DNA of 33,827 nucleotides from Bacillota bacterium (GCA_009781235.1 WQYM01000005.1:1-33827), one strand, 5' to 3'; counted from the stretch's first letter, positions 9,614 through 20,800 are shown. Numbers and translations: made by a program. The notes: generated from the letters alone by a model not told the origin.

Positions 9614-10060
9614 TTAACAACAAGGGTTGCACGGCGCGCACGGATTGCACGGCGCGCACGGGGCGCAATCCTTGTCGATTTTAAATATCATACTGCTTAA
9701 AACAACTACAAAAGCAAATGAGATATGAATAAAAATGTTATCGTAGTAGTGTGAATCTATCACTTGAACAAGCCAAGGAAAAAACCAAAACACCGATAAA
9801 AGTAAGACGATGCAGACATATTTAATAATCTTGATGGTGAGGCTGCTCTTTTTAAACGGAGATATACTTAAGGCCGAAAAAATATTCAGCATGATGCACG
9901 GCGCATAAACCGGGGCAAACCAAAGATAATAAGTCCAAACAGGAATATCTGTAATAATGCCCATTAAAACCACATGCGTTACCATGACTGCCGCCATACA
10001 TAATTGCAAAATATTGACACGTTCCGGTTTTCTGTTTGACAAGTTTATCCCCCACCTCAT
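9614..10060 (-). CDS. Small multi-pass membrane protein with a Cys-rich C-terminal tail (CAPCAPCNPCAPCNPCC)
   Basis: Several hydrophobic segments plus CxPC-type tail; lies between rpsB and tsf. Confidence 0.6.
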   Translation of the reverse strand: MRWGINLSNRKPERVNILQLCMAAVMVTHVVLMGIITDIPVWTYYLWFAPVYAPCIMLNIFSALSISPFKKSSLTIKIIKYVCIVLLLSVFWFFPWLVQVIDSHYYDNIFIHISFAFVVVLSSMIFKIDKDCAPCAPCNPCAPCNPCC

Positions 10061-10134
10061 TTCATTGCCGATTCACATTCGAAATTCGAGAAAATGCGTA
10101 CCGCACTGTGAACCATCTAAGGATAATTACCGTA

Positions 10135-11088
10135 TTATTCCTCGTCTTCGGTTTCCAGCGCTTCCGCTACCGAAACGGCTTCCTCTTGTTCGGCGGCCTC
10201 TTGGACTTCGGCCTCGCTAAAGGCCTCTTGGGCGGCCGCGATGATCTCGCCCTCAGCGTCGTTCGAGCCCTCGTCGGCATCTTCGAAGCCGGGTACAAAA
10301 TCGTCCCCGTCTACGGCGTCGGCCATATTTAATGCGGCAGCGGCCGCGGCGGATTCGGCCAAAATCTGCGCCTCGATTTCGCGGCGTTTGGCTAAGCCTT
10401 CCTCACCCTCGCGCGCCTCGATAACCGCGTCCGCCATCGCGCCCGCAATCAATTTGATCGCGCGGATTGCGTCGTCGTTGCCCGGGATTACGTAGTCTAC
10501 CTCGTCGGGGTCGCAGTTGGTGTCCACGATGCCGACAATCGGAATCTTTAATTTGCGCGCCTCGGCGACGGCCAAATGCTCTTTTTTGGGGTCTACCACA
10601 AACAGCGCGCCGGGGAGCACGCGCATTTCCTTAATCCCGCCTAAATTTTCCTCTAAGCCGTCGCGCTCCGCCTTTAATTTCATGACCTCTTTTTTGGGGA
10701 GAAGGCTAAACTCGTTCATTTTCTCCATCATGTTGAGCTTGTTCATGCGCTCGATGCGGGAGCGGATGGTCGTAAAGTTGGTTAAAGTGCCGCCGAGCCA
10801 GCGGGAGCGGACAAAGTACATGCCGCATTTGACGGCTTCGGCCGCGATGGCCTCTTGCGCCTGCTTTTTGGTGCCGACGAATAAAATCGACTTGCCGGAC
10901 GCGGCGACGTCGCGCACAAAGTTGTACGCCTCGTCAATCAGCACTACCGTTTTTTCTAAGTTGATAATGTAGATGTCGTTGCGAGCGGTGTAGATATACT
11001 TTTTCATCTTGGGGTTCCACTTGCGCGTGGGGTGGCCAAAATGCACGCCCGCCTCAAGCAGTTGCTTCATCGAAATGATGTTTGCCAT
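10135..11088 (-). CDS. rpsB: 30S ribosomal protein S2 with Ala/Glu-rich C-terminal extension
   Basis: [47 protein letters not shown]. Confidence 0.98.
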   Translation of the reverse strand: MANIISMKQLLEAGVHFGHPTRKWNPKMKKYIYTARNDIYIINLEKTVVLIDEAYNFVRDVAASGKSILFVGTKKQAQEAIAAEAVKCGMYFVRSRWLGGTLTNFTTIRSRIERMNKLNMMEKMNEFSLLPKKEVMKLKAERDGLEENLGGIKEMRVLPGALFVVDPKKEHLAVAEARKLKIPIVGIVDTNCDPDEVDYVIPGNDDAIRAIKLIAGAMADAVIEAREGEEGLAKRREIEAQILAESAAAAAALNMADAVDGDDFVPGFEDADEGSNDAEGEIIAAAQEAFSEAEVQEAAEQEEAVSVAEALETEDEE

Positions 11089-11342
11089 GGTTTAATTTCT
11101 CCTGTTTCTCGGGATCGCCCGCTTTGCGGGTACGTCCCTATCCTCCCCGCGCTTATTTGGTATTGCCGCAAAAAAATTTACGGCGAAAACCTGCCTGCCC
11201 TTTACACGTCCGGCATGAAAAATTTACCTGACGCAACAGAAAAGACAGATCCGCAACGGGTGCGAATTTTGAACAACCGAATTATAGCACAGAATTTTTG
11301 AATATGCAACCGAATTGCAACGGTATTTTTTTTGTTTTAAAT

Positions 11343-11400
11343 ATTGTCAGGGGGACGGTGGTGTTGACAATATTGTCACTACCACCGTCCCCCTGACAAT
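11343..11400. repeat. REP-like palindrome flanking the RAYT gene (29-bp arms, 2 mismatches)
   Basis: ATTGTCAGGGGGACGGTGGTGTTGACAAT/ATTGTCACTACCACCGTCCCCCTGACAAT. Confidence 0.95.
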
Positions 11401-12152
11401 TATTCTCTAAGCATGTTTCTTAGCTTTTCCCTGCTGACCCCAAGTAACACGGCGATGTCCCTAATGCTTGCGCCGCTTCTGTCTTTCAACTCCTCGACAA
11501 GCTTTCTTACCTGATTGACGTTCATGTTTCTTCCCGGAGTAATCTTGTAATCCTTGTTAAGCTCTAAAAAAACTTTCTCACAGTCTTCGTACTCTTTATC
11601 ATCGTGCTCAAGCCAACTTGTATCGGTTCTCTCCCCCATAATCGCCGTTATATTTTCAGGAGCAATATCATAAAAGATTGCTGCTTCGTCAAAATCGACA
11701 ATTCCCGTCCTTCTTAAATAGTTCGAGTAACTCGAAAACGGATAGTCCTCCGCTTTCTTAACCATTCCGGCTTTCAACGGATTATTCTGTATGTATGCCA
11801 TGCAATAAACCAACTGTCGTTCGCTTCGAATCATCTCACTCTTAAACCTATCTCTAAAAACGTACCCAACTCTGTTATTGATTCTATTGTAGTATCTCGC
11901 ATAATCCGCGTTCACGCGCTTAAAATACAAGGCCAATTCCTGCGCGTCAACAACGCTCAGTAAAATATGCGCGTGGTTTCCCATGACGCAAAACGCAAGT
12001 ATCTTTGCGGGATAATGAATCTTATTCTCTCGCAAGCAAGTCAAATAAAACCCCTTGCAGTGGTCATCGGGAAAAACAAATTCTTTCCCAATCCCCTGCA
12101 CCATCACGTGATAGTATTTTCCGTCTAAATCTTTTCTCGCTATCCTTGGCAT
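11400..12152 (-). CDS. REP-associated tyrosine transposase (Y1_Tnp/IS200-like)
   Basis: MPRIARKDLDGKYYHVMVQG, HUH-type motif FCVMGNHAHILL, YCMAYIQNNPLKAGMV; C-terminal helix-turn-helix-like segment. Confidence 0.92.
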   Translation of the reverse strand: MPRIARKDLDGKYYHVMVQGIGKEFVFPDDHCKGFYLTCLRENKIHYPAKILAFCVMGNHAHILLSVVDAQELALYFKRVNADYARYYNRINNRVGYVFRDRFKSEMIRSERQLVYCMAYIQNNPLKAGMVKKAEDYPFSSYSNYLRRTGIVDFDEAAIFYDIAPENITAIMGERTDTSWLEHDDKEYEDCEKVFLELNKDYKITPGRNMNVNQVRKLVEELKDRSGASIRDIAVLLGVSREKLRNMLRE

Positions 12153-12200
12153 ATCGACATAATATCACAATTTATTCGGTCTGTCAACTATTTTTTGCAA

Positions 12201-12260
12201 TATTGTCAGGGGGACGGTGGTAGTGACAATATTGTCACTACCACCGTCCCCCTGACAATA
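12201..12260. repeat. REP-like perfect palindrome (60 nt)
   Basis: TATTGTCAGGGGGACGGTGGTAGTGACAAT/ATTGTCACTACCACCGTCCCCCTGACAATA, exact inverted repeat. Confidence 0.97.
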
Positions 12261-12264
12261 ATTT

Positions 12265-14562
12265 TTACGGCCAGACTGCGGGCAGATCCGTTGCCGGGTC
12301 GTAATGCCAATGCCGGCCGTCCGCGACGGGGGCTTCGGAATAGTAATATACCGTCGCATTTTCAAGTCCCGGATTTTGCGCTTTGGCTATGGCATCCCAA
12401 GCCCCGGCTCCTGTGCCGCCGTAATACACGGCTTGCAGGTCAAAGTTAAACGCATCCAGCCCGATGAGCGTCACGGAAGCCGGTATCACAATGCTTATAA
12501 TGCCCGTGATCAAAAAAGCCCCTTGGCCGATATACTTTAAGCCCTCCGGCAACGTTACGCTCTTTAATTGGGAACAACTTTCAAATGCGTTTATGCCGAT
12601 AAACTCAACGGAATCCGGGAACGTGACGCGCTCTAAAAACCGGCAGCCCATAAAGGCCTCGGGGCAGATACCCCGCGTCGTGTCTTTCAGCGCGGCATGT
12701 AACATGTCCTGATCCGCAGCCGTCGGCCCTACCGCCCAATTGCTTAAATACCGAATACCGGCGACGGTTTCGTATTCCAGCTTAGTGCAGCCCTCAAAAC
12801 TCATGCCGCCGATTTCCGACACGCTGTCGGAAATCGTGATATTGATTAGCGAGCTGCAATTGAAAAACACGCAGTACCCGATGCTTATTGCACCGTTTAT
12901 CGTGATGTCCGTAATGGACGCGCAGCCGTAGAACGCGTAATCGCGGATACTGCCGCCGGTAACGGTTACCGATTTAAGCGACGCCGGAACCGAGGAATTT
13001 TGGTTGTTGTAGTTTGTCTCGCCGAAGATATACCCGAAATTGGTATTGCTTGTCGTCCACTTTGGGCCTGAACCAACAAACGGTAAGATGAGGCCCGTAA
13101 GCCCGTCGCAGCCCATGAATGCACCCAAATTAACGCTTTCAACACCGGAAGGAACCGTAAGGCTTAAAAGAGAACGGCAGCCCCAAAACGCGTACTCCCC
13201 GATGCTTCGCAAGCCGTCCGGCAGCGTAATGCTTTCTAAACTTTCGCAGCCCCAAAACGCAAAATCGCCGATGCTTGTCACGGAGGACGGTATTGTGACG
13301 CTCTTAAGCCGGCCCCAACCGGCAAACTCAAAGTCCCGGATACTTGCCGTGCCGCCCGGGATGACTGCGGTTTCCGGGTCTAGCTGCTGCGAGCTCTTGA
13401 GGCGCCCGAGCTCTCCCAGCACGGTTCCCTTGAGCACCGAACCGCCGGACACGTTGACCGGATAAAATACCCCGTTGCCGCTTTTCGCCATTTCCGCGTA
13501 AACGTCGCTCGCCGCGCTTTTGTCGGCTTCGGCGATACCGGAGTCGAAAACGCCCATGGCGGATAGCGTGACGCCGTCCGCCGCCATCGCCTTAATAGGC
13601 TCTAAAAACGCCCGATCGGCTTCGGCGGGGTACGGCCCCATACAGTTCATAAAAATAATATGTCTCTTGCAGGTCGGGATAATTTCATCCATGAACGTTT
13701 GCGCAGCGGCCGTCGCGGCGCCGTACACGCGGCCTTGCGTGGTGGCGATGCCGTTAATCGCGTCGTTAATCAAGACGGCGGCGCCCACCCTAGTTACCCC
13801 GGTCAATTCAAGCCGCTGCGTCGCGGTGGTGGCAAACGAAATAATCCCGACATAGTGGTTTTCGCCCATAGCGCTGACGGCCGTTTTCACGGCCTCGGCC
13901 TCCGCCCAAAGCCGGCTGCCAATCATAGTCGAGTCATACGGCCTCATGCCTGCCGTGGCATACGGTATGGCAGGCAGGCACATGGTAGTCGACGCGCCGA
14001 GCACAAACAACACCACCGTAGCATCCGCAAGTTTTTTTTCCTCTGCTTCTAATGCCGTCAGCGCTTCGGCGACGCCCGCGATGTTTTTTGCGTCCGCGCT
14101 AAGCCCGTCATAGCTGGAGCGCGCCGCAACGACTTTATCCCGGTACATCGGCATGGGCAAAAATGCATCGGCAGCGGCGGCCAGCGCGATAAACGCTCCC
14201 GCGGCGCTGACAGAGGGCCCTGGCACCCACTTTGCGTAAACGCTTACGGAGTCCGCGCCGTCGGGGATATCGGAAAAGCCGGTAAACGCCCGCCGAAACT
14301 CTACTTCGAAATACCAGCCGTCAAACAAATAACCCTCTTTTTGCGGGTTTTCCGGCATCGCCGTTCCGGGCTTTACCTCTACCGTTTGATAGATTTCGCC
14401 GCCTGAGATAAAGGTTACGGAAATTTGCTTGCCCGGCGGGTTATCCGGCGGTTTGCCCGTCCCGTCTTCCCCACCGCCCTTGATGCACGCCGCAAAACTA
14501 AACGCGCACAGCAACGCCGCCGCTATGATAACCGCGAGTTTGTTTATGCTTTTCATATACAT
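12265..14562 (-). CDS. Lipoprotein with InlB-like repeat, degenerate vWA-like region and BspA-type leucine-rich repeats
   Basis: Lipobox LLCAFSFAAC; VTFISGGEIYQTVEVKPGTAMPENPQKEGYLFDGWYFE; SVTIPSSVTSIGDFAFWGCESLESITLPDGLRSIGEYAFWGC. Confidence 0.85.
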   Translation of the reverse strand: MYMKSINKLAVIIAAALLCAFSFAACIKGGGEDGTGKPPDNPPGKQISVTFISGGEIYQTVEVKPGTAMPENPQKEGYLFDGWYFEVEFRRAFTGFSDIPDGADSVSVYAKWVPGPSVSAAGAFIALAAAADAFLPMPMYRDKVVAARSSYDGLSADAKNIAGVAEALTALEAEEKKLADATVVLFVLGASTTMCLPAIPYATAGMRPYDSTMIGSRLWAEAEAVKTAVSAMGENHYVGIISFATTATQRLELTGVTRVGAAVLINDAINGIATTQGRVYGAATAAAQTFMDEIIPTCKRHIIFMNCMGPYPAEADRAFLEPIKAMAADGVTLSAMGVFDSGIAEADKSAASDVYAEMAKSGNGVFYPVNVSGGSVLKGTVLGELGRLKSSQQLDPETAVIPGGTASIRDFEFAGWGRLKSVTIPSSVTSIGDFAFWGCESLESITLPDGLRSIGEYAFWGCRSLLSLTVPSGVESVNLGAFMGCDGLTGLILPFVGSGPKWTTSNTNFGYIFGETNYNNQNSSVPASLKSVTVTGGSIRDYAFYGCASITDITINGAISIGYCVFFNCSSLINITISDSVSEIGGMSFEGCTKLEYETVAGIRYLSNWAVGPTAADQDMLHAALKDTTRGICPEAFMGCRFLERVTFPDSVEFIGINAFESCSQLKSVTLPEGLKYIGQGAFLITGIISIVIPASVTLIGLDAFNFDLQAVYYGGTGAGAWDAIAKAQNPGLENATVYYYSEAPVADGRHWHYDPATDLPAVWP

Positions 14563-14694
14563 ATTTTACTACGATTGCGGCCGGCTGTCAACCGAATACG
14601 AGATTTCATTTGCTTTTTATGATATTATTTGCTATACTGCAAAAAACGGAGAAATCGTACGAAAGACCCTACACAGCAACAGAATATCGCCGAC

Positions 14695-16377
14695 ATGGTG
14701 ACGGCAAAGCTTAGTTTAGACGAAGAGTTTTACGATGCAAAAAATGCGGGGGGGGCGTCTACGGATGCCTCTCCGTCGCCGCGCGCCTCCACGCCCGGCA
14801 CAGCGCCGAGGGGCGACGATACCCCGCCACACCAAGCCGAAAACTCTCCTACCTGCGCAGACGCCCGCCCCGCCCCCGGCTCCGACGCCGGCTCTCCCGC
14901 TCCCGTAAACCCCTTGCGCGACGCGCCCGTCGGCAAGCTTTTAGTAAAATTGAGCCTGCCGGCCGTGATTGCCATGCTGGCTAACGCGATTTACAATATC
15001 GTAGACCGGGCGTTTATCGGCAACGCGCAGTACTTGGGCGAGGGCGGCGCGGCAGCCGCGATGGCGGCGCTGCAGTACTGCTTCCCGCCGATGATGATAA
15101 CTTTTGGCATCGCGCTGATGTTCGGCATCGGAGGCTCAGTCCTCTACTCGATTGCGCTCGGAAAACGCGACCACGAATCGGCCAAGCGCATCATGCACAC
15201 CGCGCTCGGGCTGACCCTCGCCGTTTCCGCCGTCCTTTTTATCTTAACGGTCGGCTTTACGGAATGGGTGATGAAGCCGTTTTTGCCCTCGCCCGGCAAA
15301 GGCGCATCCGCCCAAGACCTTGCGAGCCACCGCGCCGTGACGAATATGGCCGTCACATACTTCCGCATCACCTCGTGCGCCGTGATTTTTCAGGCGATTA
15401 ACGTGTTCGGCAACAATTTTATCCGCGCAAACGGCCACCCCATAACCAGTATGCTGGCAATTATGCTGGCGGCTCTTTTAAACGTCCTATTAGATTTTAT
15501 CTTTATTTTTGTGCTAAAGCTCGGCGTGACCGGGGCGGCGGTTGCGACGGTCATCGCGCAGGGGTGCTCCACCGCATGGATTCTCTATTACTTTTTCGGC
15601 AAAAAGAACGGCAAATTCTTTAAAACCGCGCGCTTTAGGCTCGAAATTAAAAAAATCCGGATTGAGCCCAAGCTCAGCCGGAGGATTATTGCGACGGGCT
15701 TCCCGATGTTTGTGTTTCAGGCGGCCAGCAGCATTTTGACGATTGTGCTGACATTCACCGTGTACCGCTATGTGCCGACGGAGGGCTTGGACGGAGCCGG
15801 CGTCGCGGCCGCGCGGGACGCCGCCGTCGCCTCGATTGCCGTCATCAATTCCATCCTGACGCTGCTTTTGATGCCGCTGACGGGCATAAATCAAGGCATG
15901 AACCCGATACTCGGATACAATTACGGCGCGCAAAACTACGGGCGCGTTAAAAAAACGCTTGCTTTGGGCACGGTTGCTGCAAGCGTCTTTGCCCTGTTGG
16001 TGTGGGGCGCGACCCGGCTGTTCCCGGACGAGGTCATCGGGTTTTTTACGCCCTACCCGGAGCTCGTCGACAAAATAAAGCCGGTGCTGAATGCGTGGCT
16101 ACTGGCAACGTTCCTTTTAGGCATTACGGTCGTGGGGGGCAATTATTTTCAAGGGACGGGCAAGGCGGGGCGCGCGATGCTGCTCTCGCTTTTACGCCAG
16201 GTTTTGATTGTGGTGCCGCTGGTGCTTGTACTGCCGCTGAGCTTGGGGTACGACGGGATTTTTTACGCCCAGCCGATTTCCGACGCCGCGGTTACGGCGG
16301 TAACGGTCATCCTGCTGGAATGGGAGTTTTTGAGGAACCCGAAGTACAGGGGGAAGAAAATAGTGAATAGTGAATAG
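14695..16377 (+). CDS. MATE-family efflux transporter
   Basis: LVKLSLPAVIAMLANAIYNIVDRAFIGN; MPLTGINQGMNPILGYNYGAQNYGRVKK; start at MVTAKLSLDEEF. Confidence 0.92.
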   Translation: MVTAKLSLDEEFYDAKNAGGASTDASPSPRASTPGTAPRGDDTPPHQAENSPTCADARPAPGSDAGSPAPVNPLRDAPVGKLLVKLSLPAVIAMLANAIYNIVDRAFIGNAQYLGEGGAAAAMAALQYCFPPMMITFGIALMFGIGGSVLYSIALGKRDHESAKRIMHTALGLTLAVSAVLFILTVGFTEWVMKPFLPSPGKGASAQDLASHRAVTNMAVTYFRITSCAVIFQAINVFGNNFIRANGHPITSMLAIMLAALLNVLLDFIFIFVLKLGVTGAAVATVIAQGCSTAWILYYFFGKKNGKFFKTARFRLEIKKIRIEPKLSRRIIATGFPMFVFQAASSILTIVLTFTVYRYVPTEGLDGAGVAAARDAAVASIAVINSILTLLLMPLTGINQGMNPILGYNYGAQNYGRVKKTLALGTVAASVFALLVWGATRLFPDEVIGFFTPYPELVDKIKPVLNAWLLATFLLGITVVGGNYFQGTGKAGRAMLLSLLRQVLIVVPLVLVLPLSLGYDGIFYAQPISDAAVTAVTVILLEWEFLRNPKYRGKKIVNSE

Positions 16378-16507
16378 TGAATAGCTGCGGATAAGTGTTT
16401 GTGTGAATAAGGGCAAATTTCTTTTGTTCCTTAGGAAAAAAAAGAACACTCCTACTGTACACAATCGCAATTATCCCTAACTATTCATTATTCACTATTC
16501 ACTATTC
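16358..16507. repeat. Inverted pair of heptad arrays (AATAGTG)n ... (CACTATT)n between convergent genes
   Basis: AATAGTGAATAGTGAATAG on the left, CTATTCATTATTCACTATTCACTATTCG on the right. Confidence 0.9.
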
Positions 16508-17218
16508 GTTCTCCTCCAGCTCCACCGCATGCGTCTTGCCCCCCTCGCTTTCTTCCCCGTCCGAAAAAATACACGCCTCCTCCGCTTCCCCATCCGCCTC
16601 CTCGTTTCCCGCACCTTCCTCCCCCGCGCCTTCTTCCGATGCGGGGGCGTTTTTTTCGTTTGCCGGTAGCGCGTCTGCCCGCAGCATATGCTTTTTGCAC
16701 AATTTTATCGCGCTTTTGTAGTTAAAAATCGTAAATACTCCGGCAGCCGCCGAAAACGCCGCGCCGGCCGACACCGTCAAAATCAGCGCAAAATCATTAA
16801 AAAATGCGAGTGCCGAAAACGCCGCAAACCCAGACACCGCCAGCTCGACAGAAAAAAATTTCGATGGCCGCGTGCACGGTGACCCGGTCACCGTGCACGC
16901 CCTCTTTTCGCGTTTGACATACTTGCCGTGAGGAAAATTATTGTACTTGCGTGATTCTTCGAATACGGGGGGACGGTGGTGTCGACAATTTTTCTTGCGC
17001 TTGCCCGGCGCTGATTTTTCGGGGTTGTCGAGGGGTCTAACCCCTCGACAACCCCTCGTTAAAAGCGATAAAAGTAATCCTGCTATGAACACGGCGGCGA
17101 TGGTTGCCACCAAAACATAAGCCGCAACATTGCCGTCTAAGCCTACAAAAAAGCTCCGTATATTTTGTGCCATAATACGGGTATCATAGCGCATTTTTGG
17201 CCGCGCACCGTACGGCAT
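16502..17218 (-). CDS. Hypothetical membrane protein with acidic C-terminus, apparently carrying in-frame palindromic inserts
   Basis: Hydrophobic segments VAAYVLVATIAAVFIAGLLLSLL and ILTVSAGAAFSAAAGVFTIFNY separated by repeat-encoded sequence. Confidence 0.5.
   Translation of the reverse strand: MPYGARPKMRYDTRIMAQNIRSFFVGLDGNVAAYVLVATIAAVFIAGLLLSLLTRGCRGVRPLDNPEKSAPGKRKKNCRHHRPPVFEESRKYNNFPHGKYVKREKRACTVTGSPCTRPSKFFSVELAVSGFAAFSALAFFNDFALILTVSAGAAFSAAAGVFTIFNYKSAIKLCKKHMLRADALPANEKNAPASEEGAGEEGAGNEEADGEAEEACIFSDGEESEGGKTHAVELEENE
16870..16900. repeat. Perfect hairpin, 14-bp stem, 3-nt loop
   Basis: GCGTGCACGGTGAC-CCG-GTCACCGTGCACGC. Confidence 0.95.
17021..17055. repeat. Perfect hairpin, 16-bp stem, 3-nt loop
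   Basis: GGGGTTGTCGAGGGGT-CTA-ACCCCTCGACAACCCC. Confidence 0.95.
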
Positions 17219-17309
17219 CCTGTCGAAAAAAAGTATATCGTGTTATACTTGACTTTGCCGTATGTAAACGCTATAATTGTTCCATGGAAAAAGGAGGAGA
17301 TTCAGAAAA

Positions 17310-17810
17310 GTGAACAAAGTGAACCCCGGCGGAATAGAAGAGATCCACACGAAAATTAAAGGCGGTTCCCATGCCTTATTAACCGGCGTCGTTATGTCGA
17401 TTCTGGTTGTTTTTTGTGCTATTGTTATGCTGATTGTATATAATGCCGACGCGTCTTTTGAGGACCCGCTTGGGAAGTATGTCGTGATGGCTGTCATTTT
17501 CTTTCCTTCACTCGGGTTTTTAATCACCTCCCTTGTGTTTATTTGGCGTGGATTCAAGCACAAAGCGATAGTGCGCCTTCTGTTTGCAAGCGGGTTATTG
17601 ACACGAGGATCCGTTGCGGAAGCGCGAATGAAGCATCTCAATAAGCATTGGTGGCAGCATAAATTAACGTATACCTACATTGACGACAAGGGAAGCGAGT
17701 ATACTGAGAAAATTGTCTTTATTACGCTTGGCCCAAGAGAATACATGCCAAAAGAGCGGATTACGATTGCCTTTTGCAACGGAATTTCCGCAATGGTGGT
17801 TTTAAGATAA
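17310..17810 (+). CDS. Hypothetical membrane protein, DUF3592-like layout
   Basis: RBS AAAGGAGGAGA upstream of GTG at 17310; two hydrophobic segments, then KLTYTYIDDKGSEYTEKIVF. Confidence 0.6.
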   Translation: MNKVNPGGIEEIHTKIKGGSHALLTGVVMSILVVFCAIVMLIVYNADASFEDPLGKYVVMAVIFFPSLGFLITSLVFIWRGFKHKAIVRLLFASGLLTRGSVAEARMKHLNKHWWQHKLTYTYIDDKGSEYTEKIVFITLGPREYMPKERITIAFCNGISAMVVLR

Positions 17811-17822
17811 CATCCGGATGTC

Positions 17823-20800
17823 TTACATTTCAATAAACTCGCCGCCGGAAACGGCGAAAACGCTTTTGCGGGCGACGCGCTTTTTAAGAATCCGTCCGGC
17901 TGCCAAAGCGTAAAGCCCGATTTGCCTACGATAGGAAGCCATGAATTCTTCGGCGAGTTTGCCCGTTTTATAGTCGACAATCTCCACCATACCGTCCGCG
18001 TCCTCTATAAGCAGGTCGATAACGCCTTGCAGCAGTACGCCGTTTTCCATGCAATAGATAAACGGCAGCTCGCGGTAAAATTTCCGCCTACTCACGCGCT
18101 CCGCTATTTTTTCAAGCGCGGTATTGGCGGTGTTTTTTTGCAAAAGCCGCGCAAAATCGGGGTAGTTTTTTGAGAAGCCGTCGAAATTTTCGGGGAACGG
18201 CTTAGAAAAATCGGCGGTTTCTAAGAATTTGTGATAGGCGTCCCCGACATCGGTTCCGTACGCAGGTTCGGGGGGCGGGACTCGGGGCTCGGGGTTCGGG
18301 ATTCGGGGGTCGGGGCTCGGGACTCGGGGCTCGGGATTCGGGATTCGGGGGTCGGGATTCGGGGTTCGGGATATTAACTCGTCTTCTTTTAACTGACCAC
18401 TGAAAACTTCCCACTGACCACTGTCCAGGGGCTCGGGGGTCGGGATGGTTACGTTCATTCCCGTAGGGGTCGATTTACAAATCGACCCGCGGGCTGCACA
18501 CCGTGCAACCCCTACGGCTTGCCGGCTCGCGTCCCCTCCGTCGTTTTCTCGCGTCGCTTCGCTCCCCGCGCCTGTAAAAAACATGCCGCCGGCATATTTT
18601 TGCGGCTTCGCCGCACTCCGCCAGCGCATTTTTCGTTTTTCGTTTTTCGTTTCATTTGTAATTTGTTCCGGGACGCCCGATGGGTCGTTCCCTACGGAAA
18701 ATCCCCCTTCGCGCGCCAGTTGCGTTACCGTCGTCTTTACGGGCAATTGCGGGTGCGGGTACACAAAATCCGTGAACTTTCGGACGCAGGCAACAAAGTT
18801 TTCGCTCCCCTGCTTTTCCGGGGGGAGGTGTCGGGGGGACGGGGGCGTTGATTCAAAAATGCAAGATTTTTGAACCCCTGCGGGGCACTTCGCTACGCTC
18901 GTGTCACCACGCCTCGGGTCGCCGGACGGCGACCCTCCGTCCCCGGGCAGAGCCGCAACCAAGGATTCCTGATTCCCCGTAGGGCGGGGACTTGCTCCCG
19001 CCGTTGGGCTTGCTCCCGCCCCTACGGATTGCCGGCTCGCGTCCCCTCCATCGTTTTTCGTTTTTCGTTTTTCGTTTTTCGTTATATTTACCATCGCCGG
19101 GTACAGCCAGTCAAGCCAGCAGCGCGCGTCTATTCCCTCTTTGGGCTCGTAATCCTTCTTGATGCGGCTAAACAGCGCGAGATGGAATTTAGCACGCGTA
19201 CAAGCGACGTACAAAATCCGCATTTCCTCCTCGCACAGTTTTTTGCGCACCTCCAAGACCGCCCGGCGGTACAGGCTGGTTTTGACGGTTTGCCCGCCAA
19301 AAAGATCAAACCACTTAAGCACCGCGCCGAACTTTACATCCAAAATGCAGTCCCTTTTTACATCGTCGAGGTTGAAATTTTTTGAGAGGTTCGGGAGTAT
19401 TACGAACGGGAACTCGAGCCCCTTGGCGGCGTGCACCGTCATAATCCGCACCGCGTCCGCCTCTCCGCCGCCCGAAAGCTTAACCGCGCCCGCCTCCGCC
19501 GCCAAAAGTGCGGCGGCAAAGTCGCGCCCCGCCGAAAGAGCGGAGAGCCTGTCCAAAAACTTAGACAGCCCGTCCGCGGCGTTATGGGCGTCCGGAAGGC
19601 TGAAGGCATATTTAAAATAGTCGTGCTCGGCGCAAACCTTGCCTGCCAAATCCGCAAAGCTGAGTACCCGGGAAAGGTTTTCATAGCGCGCAAGGTTTGC
19701 AAACAGGGCTTGGAGTTTTTGAGAAAGTTCGGGATTCGGGGGTCGGGGGTCGGGGGTCGGGGCTCGGGGGTCGGAGCTCGGGGGTAAGGTATCAGGGCAC
19801 AAGGCACAAGGCACAGGTAATGGATAACGCATATCACCGATACCTGTGACTTGTGCCCTGATACCTATGCCCTCACTCCCATTCTTTCCGTCTTCTTTCA
19901 ACTGACAACTGACAACTGAAAACTGACAACTGTCTCCGGGATTCGGGACGGTTGCGCACATTCCCGTAGGGGTCGAAAGTCCATCCTGCGACCCGCTGCC
20001 GTTGTACGAGGAAAGTGCCGTGCCGGGGGGAGGGGTTGTCACGGGGACATAGTACTTGACAACCCTAACTTTTCCGGGGGGAGGTGTCGGGGGGACGGGG
20101 ACGTCGATTTCGGAAAGCAAGTTTCCGAAACCCCTTCGGGGCACTTCGCGCTGTGCGCTCGTGTCGCCGTAAACCCGTCCCCGGGCAGAGCCGTAACCAC
20201 CACGTCTCGCGTCGCCGTGCGGCGGCCCTCCGTCCCCGGGCAGAGCCGTGCCTGAGCATTCCCGATTCCCCGTAGGGCGGGGACTTGCCCCCGCCGTAAA
20301 GCACGCCACGTCCCCGGGCAAAGCCGTAACCTCACCATCCGCCCCTACGCCCTGACTCCTAACCAAAAATTCCCTCCGACATTCCTCATTCCTAATTTCT
20401 AATTCCTCACTTTCCTGTCCACTGAAAACTTCCCACTGACCACTGACCCCCGTAGGGGTCGATTTACAAATCGACCCGCCGTCCCCGGGCAGAGCCGTAA
20501 TCAAGGATTCCCAATCCCCCGTAGAGGTCGGGTCGCCGGACGGCGACCCTCCGTCCCCCTGCTGTGCCGTAACCGTACAATATTTTTCACACGCCTCAAA
20601 AAACGGCCAATCGCCGCCATCCGGTTGGGCATCCGCCCACAGGCGAATTTGAGCCAATTCCCCGTCGGAAAAATAGCCGCCCAACGGAGACTTTAACACG
20701 GAGACAAGCGCGATATCGTCGCGGCGGTTGTCGATCAGCCGCAGGTAATTGATCAGCCCCCGGATCGCCGGGTTTTCCGCGCCGTCCGCGCTTTTTTGCA

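Larger units (their letters stand above)
11343..12260. mobile_element. RAYT/REP unit: Y1 transposase gene bracketed by two near-identical palindromes
   Basis: Palindromes at 11343-11400 and 12201-12260 flank the transposase ORF. Confidence 0.85.

Noticed and set aside
18445-18873. 142-aa + strand ORF antisense to addA
   Set aside because: Mostly repeat-derived; addA on the minus strand has all family motifs
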